Counted from the first letter of the stretch, positions 24,697 through 34,590 are shown. The stretch: 62,612 nucleotides of DNA from Saprospiraceae bacterium (GCA_025055285.1 JANWXM010000021.1:1-62612); one strand, 5' to 3'. Numbers and translations are program-made. The notes: generated from the letters alone by a model not told the origin.

Positions 24697-26988
24697 TCAC
24701 CATTTCACGAAAGAAGTTTGGCCAACGCGTCCGATTTCGGAAGAATAGAGGTGCAAGAAATAGATTCCAGGCGCCCAATGAGCTACCTCGAGGGATTGAA
24801 CCTGCTCTGCTGGAGTTGTGCCCTGCACTAAAACTCGTCCTAAGGCATCACTAATTACCCATCGAAAAGAATGTAGTATGGGCCATTCAAAGTGTAAGAC
24901 ATTTGTTACTGGATTTGGCCATAAAATCACCGATGTCTCGCTTTTGGTCGCGGGCGCAGATGCGTTAACAGTACAGCTCTGTAACTCAGTGCGGAAGACA
25001 GATAATCCGCCTCGTAAATTACCGACAACAACTTCTAGTTTACCGTCGCCATCCAGGTCTCCAAAGGCAGGAGAGGAACGCTCTCCGACGTCTACGTTGC
25101 CCCATCGCTTTGAAATGACCGGTAGAGGTAAGTCCGTAGGAGCCAAACCGACGTAGGCTTCAAGTGTACCCTCTAGATTGCCACATATAATCCAGCGCTC
25201 GCCGTTGGGTTGAACGAGCACTGTAGGACGGCTAAAGCCTACGCCAATGGGTGTTCGCGTATCAATGGCTCCCAGTCGAGCTATTGTAGGCGAAGCAGCG
25301 AAGAACGGGTTAGATGATGGGCCAAGGTTGCGAAAGTAGGCCACTGAGCCATTTCGACGACCCACGAGAATGTCTGCTAGGCCATCCTGGTCTACATCGG
25401 CGATAGCTGGCGCACTAAAGGTTCCCGTGTTCATGTTCGCCCACATGGAGCGCAAATCTTGTTGGAATTGCATGGGCTTACCTGGGCCTGCCTTGTTGAT
25501 GAAGCAAAGAAGGCTTCCAGCACTGCCGCCGATGAGCAAATCCAGATCACCATCGTTGTCTAGGTCGCCAAAAGCGGGAGCGTAATCGCTATTTACATGA
25601 GCGTAGGCTGATAGCCCTAGCCAGTCGCTGTCAACCAACTCGAAGCGAGGTGCAGTAGAAGTCCCTCTATTTAGCCACAAATAGAGCGAAGCAGTGCCAA
25701 AAGGGACAGTTGAGTAATAACCAGCATTGCCCACAACGAGGTCGAGCAAGCCATCGGCGTTCACATCGGCCAAGGCAGGATGGGTACTACTGCCTAGATC
25801 TATCATGTCGCCCACGAGGAAACGCCGATCTTCTAATTCGAAGTTATGCCCATTTGGAGCAGTATTTGCGTAGTACCACACGTTATTTCGGTCTTCACTT
25901 CCGTACCGCGTATTTGGCGCTACGAGCATGTCGCCTCGGCCATCGTTGTTCACATCGAGGTAGAAGGGAGCCGGAAATTGAGGCAAGTCCACGGGAGTGC
26001 TATAGGAGGGAAAGTTCGGGTCCTGCTCTGCCATCCATGCTTGATTTGGCGTTCCGTAATTAATCATTTGATTAAGACATCGGAAAGACACGTCGCCGCT
26101 GACCAATTCCATGTCACCGTCGCCGTCTTGGTCGTAGAGCATAAGGGTAGAGCCTGGGTGCCGCTTTTTGTAACGCACTTCGATAGGCGGTTCCGTGAAG
26201 AAGCTTACACACGTATCGGAGCGCGGGCTTAGGTTGTTGATACAGCCGTTTAAGCCGCTTTCAAAAAAGCGTCCCCAACACCGGTCTTCCACTACGAAGT
26301 GTAGGCTATCTCTGTTGAATCCTTTCTCTATGGAGGTATTCTTGACCCACCATACATGGCCGCCGGCTATGCCCTCAAACGTCAAGATGTCTAAATCTCC
26401 GTCCCTGTCCACATCAGCAATACCCGGTATGTCGGTTTGAGGAACGACCAGATTCACCCATGTACCTGGAATAGTTGATGGATAATAAATTTGAGTGTTG
26501 TCGCAACTCGAACAGCCCGGATAGTGAAACAAGAAAGGCCTGAATCGGAGCATTTTATTTTCAAAATATCCCTGAAACACCTGCATCTCTTGAGAGCCAG
26601 GCGCCAAACTATGGCAAAAAATGTCAGCCGCGCCGTCACCGTTAAAATCACGTAGGAGTGCATATTCGCGTAAGTGAGGGAAATTACACGCGTACGCTGG
26701 CGCGTACCGATAGTTGATGGTGTTGGGTTCGCCGTCGTTGAGAAAGGTCAAGAATACATCGCCTGCGCGGTCGAAGACAACCAGGTCTTGAATGCCGTCC
26801 TGATTGAGGTCAGCTAAACTAAATTGTGGAGCGTTCAGCCCGCCAGCAAAGGCATGCGGAAGCAGACGGCCATTTTGAACTGCGGGAAAGTTTAGCGCAG
26901 GAAACTCTGTCTGGGCAAATACCAGTCCAATTTCTATTATGGACAAGGCTGTCAAGCCGAAAAAGCGCATCCAGACTCGATGGTGCAT
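24697..26988 (-). CDS. Secreted FG-GAP/VCBS repeat protein with type IX sorting tail
   Basis: A 763-residue exported protein with a signal peptide (about 1-26, LVFAQ). Seven or more FG-GAP-type blades each carry a Ca-binding DxNxDGxxD or DxDxDGDxD loop (for example DLNQDGIQD, DVDRDGDLD, DQDGDGDME, DLDNDGDLD, DVDQDGLAD, DLDGDGKLE). This predicts an integrin-alpha-like beta-propeller. The C-terminal about 80 residues (WPNPVTNVLHFEW...LEVAHWAPGIYFLHLYS) form a type IX sorting domain. It is inferred to be a surface or released adhesin-like or scaffold protein. No enzyme motif is visible. Confidence 0.9.
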   Translation of the reverse strand: MHHRVWMRFFGLTALSIIEIGLVFAQTEFPALNFPAVQNGRLLPHAFAGGLNAPQFSLADLNQDGIQDLVVFDRAGDVFLTFLNDGEPNTINYRYAPAYACNFPHLREYALLRDFNGDGAADIFCHSLAPGSQEMQVFQGYFENKMLRFRPFLFHYPGCSSCDNTQIYYPSTIPGTWVNLVVPQTDIPGIADVDRDGDLDILTFEGIAGGHVWWVKNTSIEKGFNRDSLHFVVEDRCWGRFFESGLNGCINNLSPRSDTCVSFFTEPPIEVRYKKRHPGSTLMLYDQDGDGDMELVSGDVSFRCLNQMINYGTPNQAWMAEQDPNFPSYSTPVDLPQFPAPFYLDVNNDGRGDMLVAPNTRYGSEDRNNVWYYANTAPNGHNFELEDRRFLVGDMIDLGSSTHPALADVNADGLLDLVVGNAGYYSTVPFGTASLYLWLNRGTSTAPRFELVDSDWLGLSAYAHVNSDYAPAFGDLDNDGDLDLLIGGSAGSLLCFINKAGPGKPMQFQQDLRSMWANMNTGTFSAPAIADVDQDGLADILVGRRNGSVAYFRNLGPSSNPFFAASPTIARLGAIDTRTPIGVGFSRPTVLVQPNGERWIICGNLEGTLEAYVGLAPTDLPLPVISKRWGNVDVGERSSPAFGDLDGDGKLEVVVGNLRGGLSVFRTELQSCTVNASAPATKSETSVILWPNPVTNVLHFEWPILHSFRWVISDALGRVLVQGTTPAEQVQSLEVAHWAPGIYFLHLYSSEIGRVGQTSFVKW

Positions 26989-27176
26989 AGCGACAAGATT
27001 TAAACCCGATGAGCAGGCGTTCTATAATGCAAATCTATGGTGCTCGAAGCTAGGTATAAGCAAAAACGCTCCTGTTTCGTCTCCAGTTTTGGAAAGCAGC
27101 CTATTTGTCGCATTAGTGTTGTTTAACGTTCTTATGCAGAAGAAAGGCTAGCGATGAGGCGAAACAATCTACCTGC

Positions 27177-27896
27177 TCATTGGCGATTTCGGTCTTGGCG
27201 AGCAAAAACCTTTTGCAGTAGCGCAGTTGTACGCGCTAGAGGATTTCGTCGAATATTCTTTTCCTCTTCCTCGATTTTAGCAAATAATCCCTTAAGTGCT
27301 TCGTGAGTTACATAATCATCCAGGTCAGTGTTTATTTTAGTCACTAAAGGTATTTTATTGTAGGCCGTAGTCGCATCATACCAAAGTTTATTAGCTCCAA
27401 TATTGTCTAATGCCCTTACAATGACGGGATTAAATTTATCGTAAAGCTGCTGGTAGGTAGTGCGGCGTAAGTAATCAGTAGCGGCATTATCCGGGCCCAT
27501 CAAAATGTTGAAGGCATCTTGGAAGGTCATAGCGCGGATGGCGGCTAGGAAAATGGGCCCAGCTTCTTTTGCTGCTTCTTCGGCACCTCGGTTAATGCGT
27601 TCGAGCAATTCGTTTTCTAAGTTACTGAAGCCTGGCACGTTACGCAAGCGATCGGTGAGGTTACGCGCCTCAGCGGGCAACAGAATCTTGTATGGACTTT
27701 TAAAATAACCGTCGCGGGCCGACAACGTGTTGACGCCGTTAGAAACGCCTCGGTTGAGTGCTTCCTTAAGGCCCTGGCTAACTTCGGCCGACGTGGGCTC
27801 GCGCATGGCTTCATTCGCAGCTCGTTGCAGGACATCGCAACTCTCTAGCCACCAGGCAGAAAAGAGAATAGCAAAAACAGATACGCGTCTAAGCAT
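27177..27896 (-). CDS. DUF4197 lipoprotein
   Basis: A 239-residue protein. The hydrophobic N-terminus leads to WLESC, a plausible lipobox, so it is likely membrane-anchored in the periplasm. The body is all-helical with the DUF4197 hallmarks (GLKEALNRGVSNGV, IRAMTFQDAFNILMG, AATDYLRR, LDDYVTHEALKGLF). The function of the family is unknown. It is transcribed alone or with the DUF2490-like gene 33 bases upstream on the same strand. Confidence 0.85.
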   Translation of the reverse strand: MLRRVSVFAILFSAWWLESCDVLQRAANEAMREPTSAEVSQGLKEALNRGVSNGVNTLSARDGYFKSPYKILLPAEARNLTDRLRNVPGFSNLENELLERINRGAEEAAKEAGPIFLAAIRAMTFQDAFNILMGPDNAATDYLRRTTYQQLYDKFNPVIVRALDNIGANKLWYDATTAYNKIPLVTKINTDLDDYVTHEALKGLFAKIEEEEKNIRRNPLARTTALLQKVFARQDRNRQ

Positions 27897-27929
27897 AATA
27901 ATTGTTTTGAAAATTTAAAAAATATGTTG

Positions 27930-28658
27930 TCACTCTGAGGGATAAAAATCCAAAACTTGAAGAATGGAAAAGTGCAAAACGTGATTAATAATATCGACAT
28001 TTCCAATTGGATTGATGTATTGGTTCATATAGCCTAGCTCCAAACGTGTATGGCCATTATGGAGCACGCCTATGGCAAGGAGCAGGCGGTTTTGATCAAA
28101 AAAGTTAGGGTTAAGCTGACGAGCAGCGGTATTGATAAACACTTCATTTTGTAGAGCAAAATAGGGCTTAACGTGTCTTGAAGGGTTTTTTGAAAGATTG
28201 AAAATTGTTCGGTTGAAATAGCGGAAGCGAAGACCCTCGCGCCAACCGCGGCGTCCATCTGAATATGCAGCCCATCGCTCCTCTAGGCGCAGTCGGTGTG
28301 TCATAGAATGACCTGACCCCCAGCGCGCTGTATGCAAGTATTGCTGCCAGAGGCGGTGCTCGCTAAAGTAGCCATTAGGGCTAGAATTTCCAATAAGAGC
28401 GTAGCCTAGTGTGAGGTTTGTATTCGGAGAGAGCAAGTATTGCAATCCGGGGCGCAATAGGGTCTGATTAGCGCGTTGAGCCTGTGCATCCATTCGAAAC
28501 TGGATATCTAGATGCATTCCCCAGTGCCGGCTTAAGCGGTAGTGAGCGAAATAAGTAAACCAATTAACTGCTTGATGCTGAACCGATTGAGCATCAGCAT
28601 TCGGCACTATTTTGATAAAAATAACGGCAGCAAGGATAGCAATAATTCGACTTAACAT
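27930..28658 (-). CDS. DUF2490-like outer-membrane protein
   Basis: A 242-residue protein starting at ATG 28658, which gives a signal peptide (MLSRIIAILAAVIFI...ADAQS). Open frame continues upstream to 28841, but that would overlap the previous gene and bury the signal peptide. A TAnnTTTG box at 28685-28692 supports the shorter form. The mature part looks like an amphipathic-strand barrel (WFTYFAHYRLSRHW, RHRLxEER-like segments, GYALIGN) as in DUF2490 proteins. The function is unknown. It ends in LDFYPSE. Confidence 0.75.
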   Translation of the reverse strand: MLSRIIAILAAVIFIKIVPNADAQSVQHQAVNWFTYFAHYRLSRHWGMHLDIQFRMDAQAQRANQTLLRPGLQYLLSPNTNLTLGYALIGNSSPNGYFSEHRLWQQYLHTARWGSGHSMTHRLRLEERWAAYSDGRRGWREGLRFRYFNRTIFNLSKNPSRHVKPYFALQNEVFINTAARQLNPNFFDQNRLLLAIGVLHNGHTRLELGYMNQYINPIGNVDIINHVLHFSILQVLDFYPSE

Positions 28659-28684
28659 AGGTGGGTTTCCTAAACATAGCGGGC

Positions 28685-28692
28685 CAAAAGTA
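28685..28692 (-). promoter_or_regulatory. Putative -7 box (TACTTTTG) for the DUF2490-like gene
   Basis: The minus strand reads TACTTTTG 26 bases before ATG 28658. The nearest TTG upstream is 28 bases away, too far for a good -33 element. It helps to fix the start codon. Confidence 0.4.
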
Positions 28693-28783
28693 TGGTTAAC
28701 TTCGCTGACCCGCGTGTGAGCAAGGTCACTCTCCATAAGGTCTTCAACAGTACAACGCTGTTCCTCTGCAGAAAATACTTCAT

Positions 28784-31399
28784 TCACCTCTGCTCCAGGC
28801 GATAAGCGTAAATTTCTGTGTCGTAGCCTACTACCATCCAATACTCCCGAGGGCCAACAGCAAACAAGTCGAAGGGCGTATCGCTGCCGATAGGGAAGCC
28901 TTTGGCTACACGCCCATCGGGGTAAACAAGAAATGCCTCTCGCCTTGAACGGCAGAGAACTCCTAAGCCGATGTTGTCGGCGGTCCAGAGCGTATCTATT
29001 GGCGCTCGAAGGTCTACTTCAAAAGGTCTTGCGCTGTGCTGACTACCTCTGAGCGAAGGACATGGACGCAATACGGTTCCACTTGCTACTACAACAGAGG
29101 CGCGGCCCGTTCTAGGAGGAGCCGGCATTATTGCTCCAAGGCATCGCTGTCGAGCACGACCTCCGCAGGGATATGAAGATACTTGTCCACTCGTAGAGCA
29201 ACGAAAGGCAACGCCCTCGTCGTTAATGCACAAGATGTAAGGAGCATTTTTCTCCCAGAGACAAAGCGGCGGCGTAGTGGTAAAGTTACCCTCGAGTTGT
29301 AGCGGAGCAAAGTGATCTTTACCCGCGCGGTCAGCACATATGAGCTGTCCTTTTTCCCCTAAGGCAACGATGTAGTCTTTGTTTTCCCACTGGAAATGAA
29401 GCAATGGATGTACAACGCGGCCAATGCCACTTACCTTTGGATTCCAGCCTTGTAGGGGGCGCCCGTAGGCGTCAAAACCATATACATTCCCATTAGCACA
29501 GGCGACGAACAATCCATAGCGGCGAGCGCTCTCTAAGGGAACTGCAATAACGCCATTGGTGATGGGCGATTGGAAGCGCAAAGGAAACCCTAGCCCTTGT
29601 TGACCATTTGCATCGAGCAACCAGAGGGCGTTGCTCGTGTTAAAGACGTAATACCTTTGTTCGGCCGATTGTTCCTCCAGAGCATGGATGCGCGAACGAA
29701 TGGGCAAGTCCAATGCCTTGCTCCAACGCAAGTGCCCTCCTGCTTCTATGCAGTGCAAGTGGCCGCGAGCATCTTGAGCCAGCACCAATGCAGTTGGCTC
29801 CGCTTTGGAGGGAGCTATTCCTTGAGGCTCACCTATAGCCCTGGCGGGCAGCGAAATTTTCCACCCCAATCTAATTGCTGTCGTTGCCTGAGGGCGGATG
29901 CGGACTTGCTCTAATTCGGCGCGCCATACGCCCCTGCCTTTTGGCTGAAAATCTAGCCCAATTAAATACTGTGAAATCGATGGCCCTAAAGCCAGAAGCC
30001 ACTCATCCGCCTCCGGCGTAAGCAACTTCTGCATGAGCAAGGCCATGGCACGCCCGTGAAAAAAAACAGACCACTGACTCTGAGAGGATTGTCGCGAAAG
30101 CAGCGCCAAATAGTCCGGCTCGTTGGCTAGCGTCTGATTGACAATGTATTTATCCAACCAGAGCTCCAGAGCAGTGGCAGAGGGTGCAAAAACGGCGTAG
30201 CCATTGAATATCGCGCAGGCGGGATTCTCTGGGCGAATCTTTATGCCGGGCCACAGAAAGGGCTCTATCAAAGAGCGGTCAAGAAATTGCCGAATTTCAA
30301 AAGCATGGTAACGATAGCGCCGAATCATGCCGCTGCGCGCGCCATACGCTTCCAGCAGTTGGTATGCCAATCTTTCATCGCGCACGGAACATACCCACGC
30401 ACCTTCAAATGTAAGGTTATTTGCTTGAGGCTCTAGCCAAATAAAAGCGGCTTCTTGGCCACACCACGGCAACACGTAGCGCTGAAAGGCCTCGCTATTC
30501 TGACCTCTTCGTGCAAAATCTTCTAAAGCTTTTTCCGGAGGCTTGCGCGTATGCCAGGTATAAAAAGCCACGTGGTCGGGTAGTATAGCTGAAATAGAAT
30601 AGCGTTCAAGCGCATTCCCTGAAAAAGCTGTTCGAGAAGCACGTATTACGACTTCACTACTGTCGGGCCAAAAGCCCATGACCAATGCCTCGAAAGGAGA
30701 AAGCAGCTCCTCGGCTATGGCCGACCATTCGGGTACTAATGCAGGGCGGATGTGCTCTGCTAATCCTGCACATCGCGCCAATACCGATACTGGTGCTTGC
30801 GTCAAAGCAGCTCGCCGTTTCCACGTTCTACCGCGGCGTCTCAACTGCATTAAGGCCTCTTCCACTAAGTAAGAGAAACGCGAGACCAAGAGAAGGTTGC
30901 GCTTAAAGGCTATAGTCCAGCGCTCTCTGCCGCGATACTCGTAAATTATCTCGCCCTTGAATCGATAAGATGACCATGCTCCAGATGCGCTACTTAAAAT
31001 GCGTTCTGGCGCTATGTTTTCACCAGCGTCGAGCACTATTAAAGGCTGCAAACTATCGTTGATGTGTAAACTAAATGCTCCTGCTTGCGGCCGAGATGCC
31101 CACCATATACCTGTTTCAGGGGGCAGTAACGCCATAACCTTTTTTACGGTGGTCTCATATTGCTTCAAAAGCGGATTTTTACCACGAACTTGTTCCTTTA
31201 TTCGAAAGACGCCATTCATGCTGGCCATGCCCTGGCTAAGGCTAAGTACAATAGCGGCTTGCTCTGAGACTGCGTGAAGGGGGGTATAAGGACGCCTTTC
31301 CCATGCAACGTAGCCCGCTATTCCAATTCCTAAGGCTAATCCACTTAGTAGCAACACTCGGCGATGCAGCAGCAAGCGGGCCAGATGAACGCGCATCAT
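28784..31399 (-). CDS. Large membrane-anchored protein with C-terminal propeller-like region
   Basis: 871 residues from ATG 31399 (a TTG start at 31447 is less likely). One N-terminal membrane helix (VLLLSGLALGIGIAGYVAW) should anchor it in the inner membrane with the rest periplasmic. Residues about 50-520 resemble the DUF3352-type fold seen in proteins of unknown function. From about 535 on, repeats such as VLAQDARGHLHCIEAGG, YVFNTSNALWLLDANGQ and VYGFDAYGRPLQGWNP suggest PQQ-like propeller blades, ending in AVGPREYWMVVGYDTEIYAY. I cannot assign a function. Many Cys in the last third (CVDAxGxC-poor, scattered) are not arranged as a known metal site. Confidence 0.7.
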   Translation of the reverse strand: MMRVHLARLLLHRRVLLLSGLALGIGIAGYVAWERRPYTPLHAVSEQAAIVLSLSQGMASMNGVFRIKEQVRGKNPLLKQYETTVKKVMALLPPETGIWWASRPQAGAFSLHINDSLQPLIVLDAGENIAPERILSSASGAWSSYRFKGEIIYEYRGRERWTIAFKRNLLLVSRFSYLVEEALMQLRRRGRTWKRRAALTQAPVSVLARCAGLAEHIRPALVPEWSAIAEELLSPFEALVMGFWPDSSEVVIRASRTAFSGNALERYSISAILPDHVAFYTWHTRKPPEKALEDFARRGQNSEAFQRYVLPWCGQEAAFIWLEPQANNLTFEGAWVCSVRDERLAYQLLEAYGARSGMIRRYRYHAFEIRQFLDRSLIEPFLWPGIKIRPENPACAIFNGYAVFAPSATALELWLDKYIVNQTLANEPDYLALLSRQSSQSQWSVFFHGRAMALLMQKLLTPEADEWLLALGPSISQYLIGLDFQPKGRGVWRAELEQVRIRPQATTAIRLGWKISLPARAIGEPQGIAPSKAEPTALVLAQDARGHLHCIEAGGHLRWSKALDLPIRSRIHALEEQSAEQRYYVFNTSNALWLLDANGQQGLGFPLRFQSPITNGVIAVPLESARRYGLFVACANGNVYGFDAYGRPLQGWNPKVSGIGRVVHPLLHFQWENKDYIVALGEKGQLICADRAGKDHFAPLQLEGNFTTTPPLCLWEKNAPYILCINDEGVAFRCSTSGQVSSYPCGGRARQRCLGAIMPAPPRTGRASVVVASGTVLRPCPSLRGSQHSARPFEVDLRAPIDTLWTADNIGLGVLCRSRREAFLVYPDGRVAKGFPIGSDTPFDLFAVGPREYWMVVGYDTEIYAYRLEQR

Positions 31400-31534
31400 T
31401 ATTCGGATGAACTTTTTGAGCAAACATCTGGAAAAATTGAAGAGCAAATCAATAAAAAACCCTAGCTATCCTTTCTTAGCTCTTTGCTAAGGCGCAAAAA
31501 GCAGTGTAACAACTAGTTAGATACAGTATAATTT

Positions 31535-33001
31535 TCAGAATTTGAATCCGACAGAAAGGAGAATATCCCAGATTCGGTTGCGAACATCTACTACTGGCCC
31601 TCCAGCATAGGGAGTAAGGGTATCCGATGGCGATGTAGTGCGTACACCGAGGTCAAGAAAAAAGCCTTGTGCCTTGACGCCTATTCCGCATGAATACATC
31701 GGGTCTAAGCCCGTTTGATTTACCTCTGGCTTACCCAAAAGAGACACTCCTCCGCGCAAACGCACAACTGAAAATGCCAACTCACCTCCTAGGCGCAGAT
31801 TTACAGCTCCTCCGTAAAGGCGGCGGATTTGCGCGTTTACCTTGCGTTCTTGTTCTCTAAGTAATTGGTCGGTTGTGCCTCGGGTAAAGTTAAACTGTGC
31901 TGCGCGGTAGTCTATCCATTCTAGATCTGCGCTGACGAAGCCTTTCCTGTCGAAAACCAAAGCCGCACCTCCGCCTGCTCGCCAAGGAGTCGTGAGGCGG
32001 TAGTCAAATCTGCCATCGGGTGATTGTGCGGTGTTTCGATTCGTGCCAGACCCGTCAGTGTACTGATAAGTAAAGGTATTGTTGAAGTTATCCGTCAGCG
32101 CCCACGCTGTGGGCGTATGAAAATAGGCACCCAAGCGCAGGGTTTGACTTGCTCGGTAGATGAGTCCAAATTTGCCGTTGAGACCTAATCCTTCAGTTTC
32201 GTAAAATTCTGTAAAAGTCAGATTGTCGAAATAAATTACTTGTGTATTGAGGTCTTCCTCTGTGTAGTCGCCCTCAAAGCTATAGCGGGCAAAGGGTATG
32301 CCGAAAGTGGCGCCAATAAACAAGCGTTCGTTGTAGTTGCCAGCTAGGGAAAAGACGAGTTCACTGACCCGGCCGCTTTGAGTAATAGTATGAGTGCGGT
32401 ACAAATCGGCCTGTTCGTTATTTTCGAAGTCGTAAGAGGGCCAATCGTTTTGGAAGTAGAAAGCATTCACTTGGAAGGCAAGCCTGCTCGTGAAAGGGTC
32501 GAGGAGATTGCCTCGTGGGTCAGCCCGCATTAAGGGTTTTGCCTCGTCGAACCACGGCGTGAGCACGGTTCCAGAGGCGTATCCAGCATAGAAGAAGTTG
32601 CGGTTAAAGTTGGCCATTTGATTCAATCCGATGCCAACGTTGAAAGTGCGCCATCGGCTCTGACGTGGGGAGGTTTGAAATACAATTCCGAGGTTGTCGA
32701 AGCGAAATGAAGAGCCATCTTCCACGTTGGGAGTAATAACACCTGGTAAAGAAGCTCGAACGCGGGTAAAGCGCAGTGCTGGCGAGAAGACGAGTTCACT
32801 GGTTCGATACATCGCCAAGCCTGCTGGGTTGAGGCTAGTGGCAGTGAATTCTGCTCCAAGGGCTCCAAAAGCCCCACCTACGCCGAGAAAGCGCCCTGTT
32901 CCACTCGGCTGAAGATATGCCAAACGAATAGCATCGGTAGCTGTTTGGGCTTGAAAAGATGCAGTCCACAAGGCAAAGGCAGCCCACAAGAAGCGCTTCA
33001 T
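31535..33001 (-). CDS. OMPP1/FadL-type outer-membrane transport protein
   Basis: 488 residues with a signal peptide (about 1-18, SFQAQ) and the FadL-family N-terminal hatch signature (GRFLGVGGAFGALGAEFTATSLNPAGLA), where NPAG is diagnostic. The rest alternates aromatic strands (LRLGAYFHTPTAWAL, GGAALVFDRKGFVSADLEWIDY) and ends in ILLSVGFKF with the terminal Phe of outer-membrane barrels. It probably takes up hydrophobic compounds. The same strand carries the Trp/Tyr-rich gene upstream, but a strong terminator (33044-33086) separates them. A porin of this family close to proS is a gene order I recall from other Bacteroidota. Confidence 0.88.
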   Translation of the reverse strand: MKRFLWAAFALWTASFQAQTATDAIRLAYLQPSGTGRFLGVGGAFGALGAEFTATSLNPAGLAMYRTSELVFSPALRFTRVRASLPGVITPNVEDGSSFRFDNLGIVFQTSPRQSRWRTFNVGIGLNQMANFNRNFFYAGYASGTVLTPWFDEAKPLMRADPRGNLLDPFTSRLAFQVNAFYFQNDWPSYDFENNEQADLYRTHTITQSGRVSELVFSLAGNYNERLFIGATFGIPFARYSFEGDYTEEDLNTQVIYFDNLTFTEFYETEGLGLNGKFGLIYRASQTLRLGAYFHTPTAWALTDNFNNTFTYQYTDGSGTNRNTAQSPDGRFDYRLTTPWRAGGGAALVFDRKGFVSADLEWIDYRAAQFNFTRGTTDQLLREQERKVNAQIRRLYGGAVNLRLGGELAFSVVRLRGGVSLLGKPEVNQTGLDPMYSCGIGVKAQGFFLDLGVRTTSPSDTLTPYAGGPVVDVRNRIWDILLSVGFKF

Positions 33002-33043
33002 AGAGTAGTTGTCTTTGAAGAAAGGATGGGTTTGGTTGCTCTT

Positions 33044-33086
33044 AAAAAAACAGGGTGGAAAAAGGGATGGCTACCTGTTTCCACCC
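33044..33086 (-). terminator. Intrinsic terminator of the Trp/Tyr-rich gene
   Basis: On the minus strand GGGTGGAAA (33086-33078) pairs perfectly with TTTCCACCC (33061-33053). An inner AGG/CCT pairing extends the stem, and TG then seven T residues follow (33050-33044). It lies 32 bases past the stop at 33118 and just before the FadL-type gene. Confidence 0.85.
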
Positions 33087-33117
33087 ATAGCTCATGGTTT
33101 CCTATAGGAGAATTTTT

Positions 33118-34530
33118 TTACTCTTGACGCCCTCGAGGAGTGCCGCTGGTTCGAGGCGCACTGCTTGGGCGTTCAGAGCCTCTGCTAGGAGAGGGCTCAT
33201 AGGAGCGGATAGATGGCTCCTGCGAACGAGCGGGGCGGTCGTAAGAAGAGGGTTCAGCACTGCGCTGAGGGCGCTCGTAGCGGTCGATGTCATAACGGGA
33301 GGGCTCTTCTCGGCGTTCAGGCCTGTATTCACGCAAGGGAATTTCATCGCGCCGAGGCGGACGCTGCGGTTCAGCGACTTCTCTGTTGGGTCGCCCAGGT
33401 CGGCTCTCGTGCTCAGGGCGCGGCTGGCGCTCTGGCCACGTAGCCGGGCGCTCGGGAATAACATCGCGCGGCGGACGCGATGGCTCAGTAGTTTCCCAAT
33501 CCGAACGCTCAGGTCGACTCTCGCGCTCAGCGCGCGGCAAGCGTTCTGATCGGGAGCCAGGGCGCTCCGTAGATGCCTCGCGATCAGAGCGATATGGCAA
33601 TGCAGGCGTAGTCTCCGGACGGCGGCCATCTGGGCGCGACCCTTCCACGCCCGCGCGCGGCGGCCCAACAGGGCGTACGCCTTCAGGCTGAGCACCAGCG
33701 CGATCTTGAGGCAACCGTTCTGCCGACGTAGACTCTACTCGACCCGGCAAAACTGGCGAACGCTGAGGCCTTAGTTCAATCACCTCACCACCAGCGCGCG
33801 GCGGTGCCAAGCGCTCTCCAGAAGTCGTCTGGCCTACGATACGGGCGTAACTCGATGGACTTATCTCTGTGCCACCGCCGCGGCGAGGCCCATAGTAAGT
33901 GTGTGGCGAAAAACTCGGCGAATTAGAGGGAGGATTGCTAAACCCGTAGTAGTTGTTGTTAATCCGCACATTCGCAGGGAATATGTAGGGATTGAACCCA
34001 TTCCACACCCAGTATGGGTCGTAAAAATAGTTGTTCCACACCCATGGATTGTGCCAAGGAGTGTCCCAAGGATTCCACCCCCAGCGCCAGGAACTCCATC
34101 CACAACCCCATCCCCATGGAGTGAAACCCCAACCCCAGAAGGGATCGTACCACGCCCATGCATTCCATGCGCGCCACCGCATCCAGCGGCGCCACATCCA
34201 GTAGTCAGCAAAACTACCGACGTATATCGTCACGCCAGGTGCGAAAAACGGGTCATACATCCACATGTCTACGAAAAACGGATCGTAGTAATCTACTATC
34301 CGCAAAGGGCGATGAAAGCGCCGAATACGCGAAGAATATTCATAGTCGTAGTAGTCGTCGTAATCGTAATCATTTCTATCCTCGTAACGGCGACTATCTC
34401 GGTCACGCTTTTGCGAAGGACGATATCCCTTCTCAGGGCTCGGATCGTAGTAAAGGTCGTCTTGCCCGTAGCTGCTACAAGCTAAGGCTAAGGCAATCAA
34501 AATTGTGAAAAGGAAGCGAATATTTTTCAT
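33118..34530 (-). CDS. Exported low-complexity protein: Trp/Tyr-rich head, Arg/Pro/Glu-rich tail
   Basis: 470 residues with a signal peptide ending near residue 22 (CSSYGQ). Residues about 30-65 are Asp/Tyr/Arg-rich. Residues about 80-205 are extremely Trp-rich (runs such as WMWRRWMRWRAWNAWAW). From about 225 to the end the chain is Arg/Pro/Glu/Ser-rich with an irregular period of about 20-25 (SERLPRxxRE, RPERPxxxPERxPR) and is surely disordered. No Pfam-type domain is recognised. I infer an envelope-associated structural or nucleating protein. The biased composition creates long spurious frames on the other strand. It ends at a strong terminator. Confidence 0.8.
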   Translation of the reverse strand: MKNIRFLFTILIALALACSSYGQDDLYYDPSPEKGYRPSQKRDRDSRRYEDRNDYDYDDYYDYEYSSRIRRFHRPLRIVDYYDPFFVDMWMYDPFFAPGVTIYVGSFADYWMWRRWMRWRAWNAWAWYDPFWGWGFTPWGWGCGWSSWRWGWNPWDTPWHNPWVWNNYFYDPYWVWNGFNPYIFPANVRINNNYYGFSNPPSNSPSFSPHTYYGPRRGGGTEISPSSYARIVGQTTSGERLAPPRAGGEVIELRPQRSPVLPGRVESTSAERLPQDRAGAQPEGVRPVGPPRAGVEGSRPDGRRPETTPALPYRSDREASTERPGSRSERLPRAERESRPERSDWETTEPSRPPRDVIPERPATWPERQPRPEHESRPGRPNREVAEPQRPPRRDEIPLREYRPERREEPSRYDIDRYERPQRSAEPSSYDRPARSQEPSIRSYEPSPSRGSERPSSAPRTSGTPRGRQE

Positions 34531-34582
34531 AGTGCACTGCGTTTGTCTTTTTAAAGGAAAAACTCACCTCGGTTTACAGGGT

Positions 34583-34590
34583 CAAATGTA
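34583..34590 (-). promoter_or_regulatory. Putative -7 box (TACATTTG) for the Trp/Tyr-rich gene
   Basis: The minus strand reads TACATTTG 52 bases before ATG 34530. It lies back to back with a plus-strand TACCTTTG two bases away, so the two divergent promoters would overlap. No clear TTG at -33. Confidence 0.4.

Noticed and set aside
33094-34508. Long frames of 100-200 codons on the strand opposite and in the other frames of the Trp/Tyr-rich gene
   Set aside because: They arise from the biased codon content of the low-complexity gene, lack motifs and starts, and are fully contained in a gene with signal peptide, promoter box and terminator.
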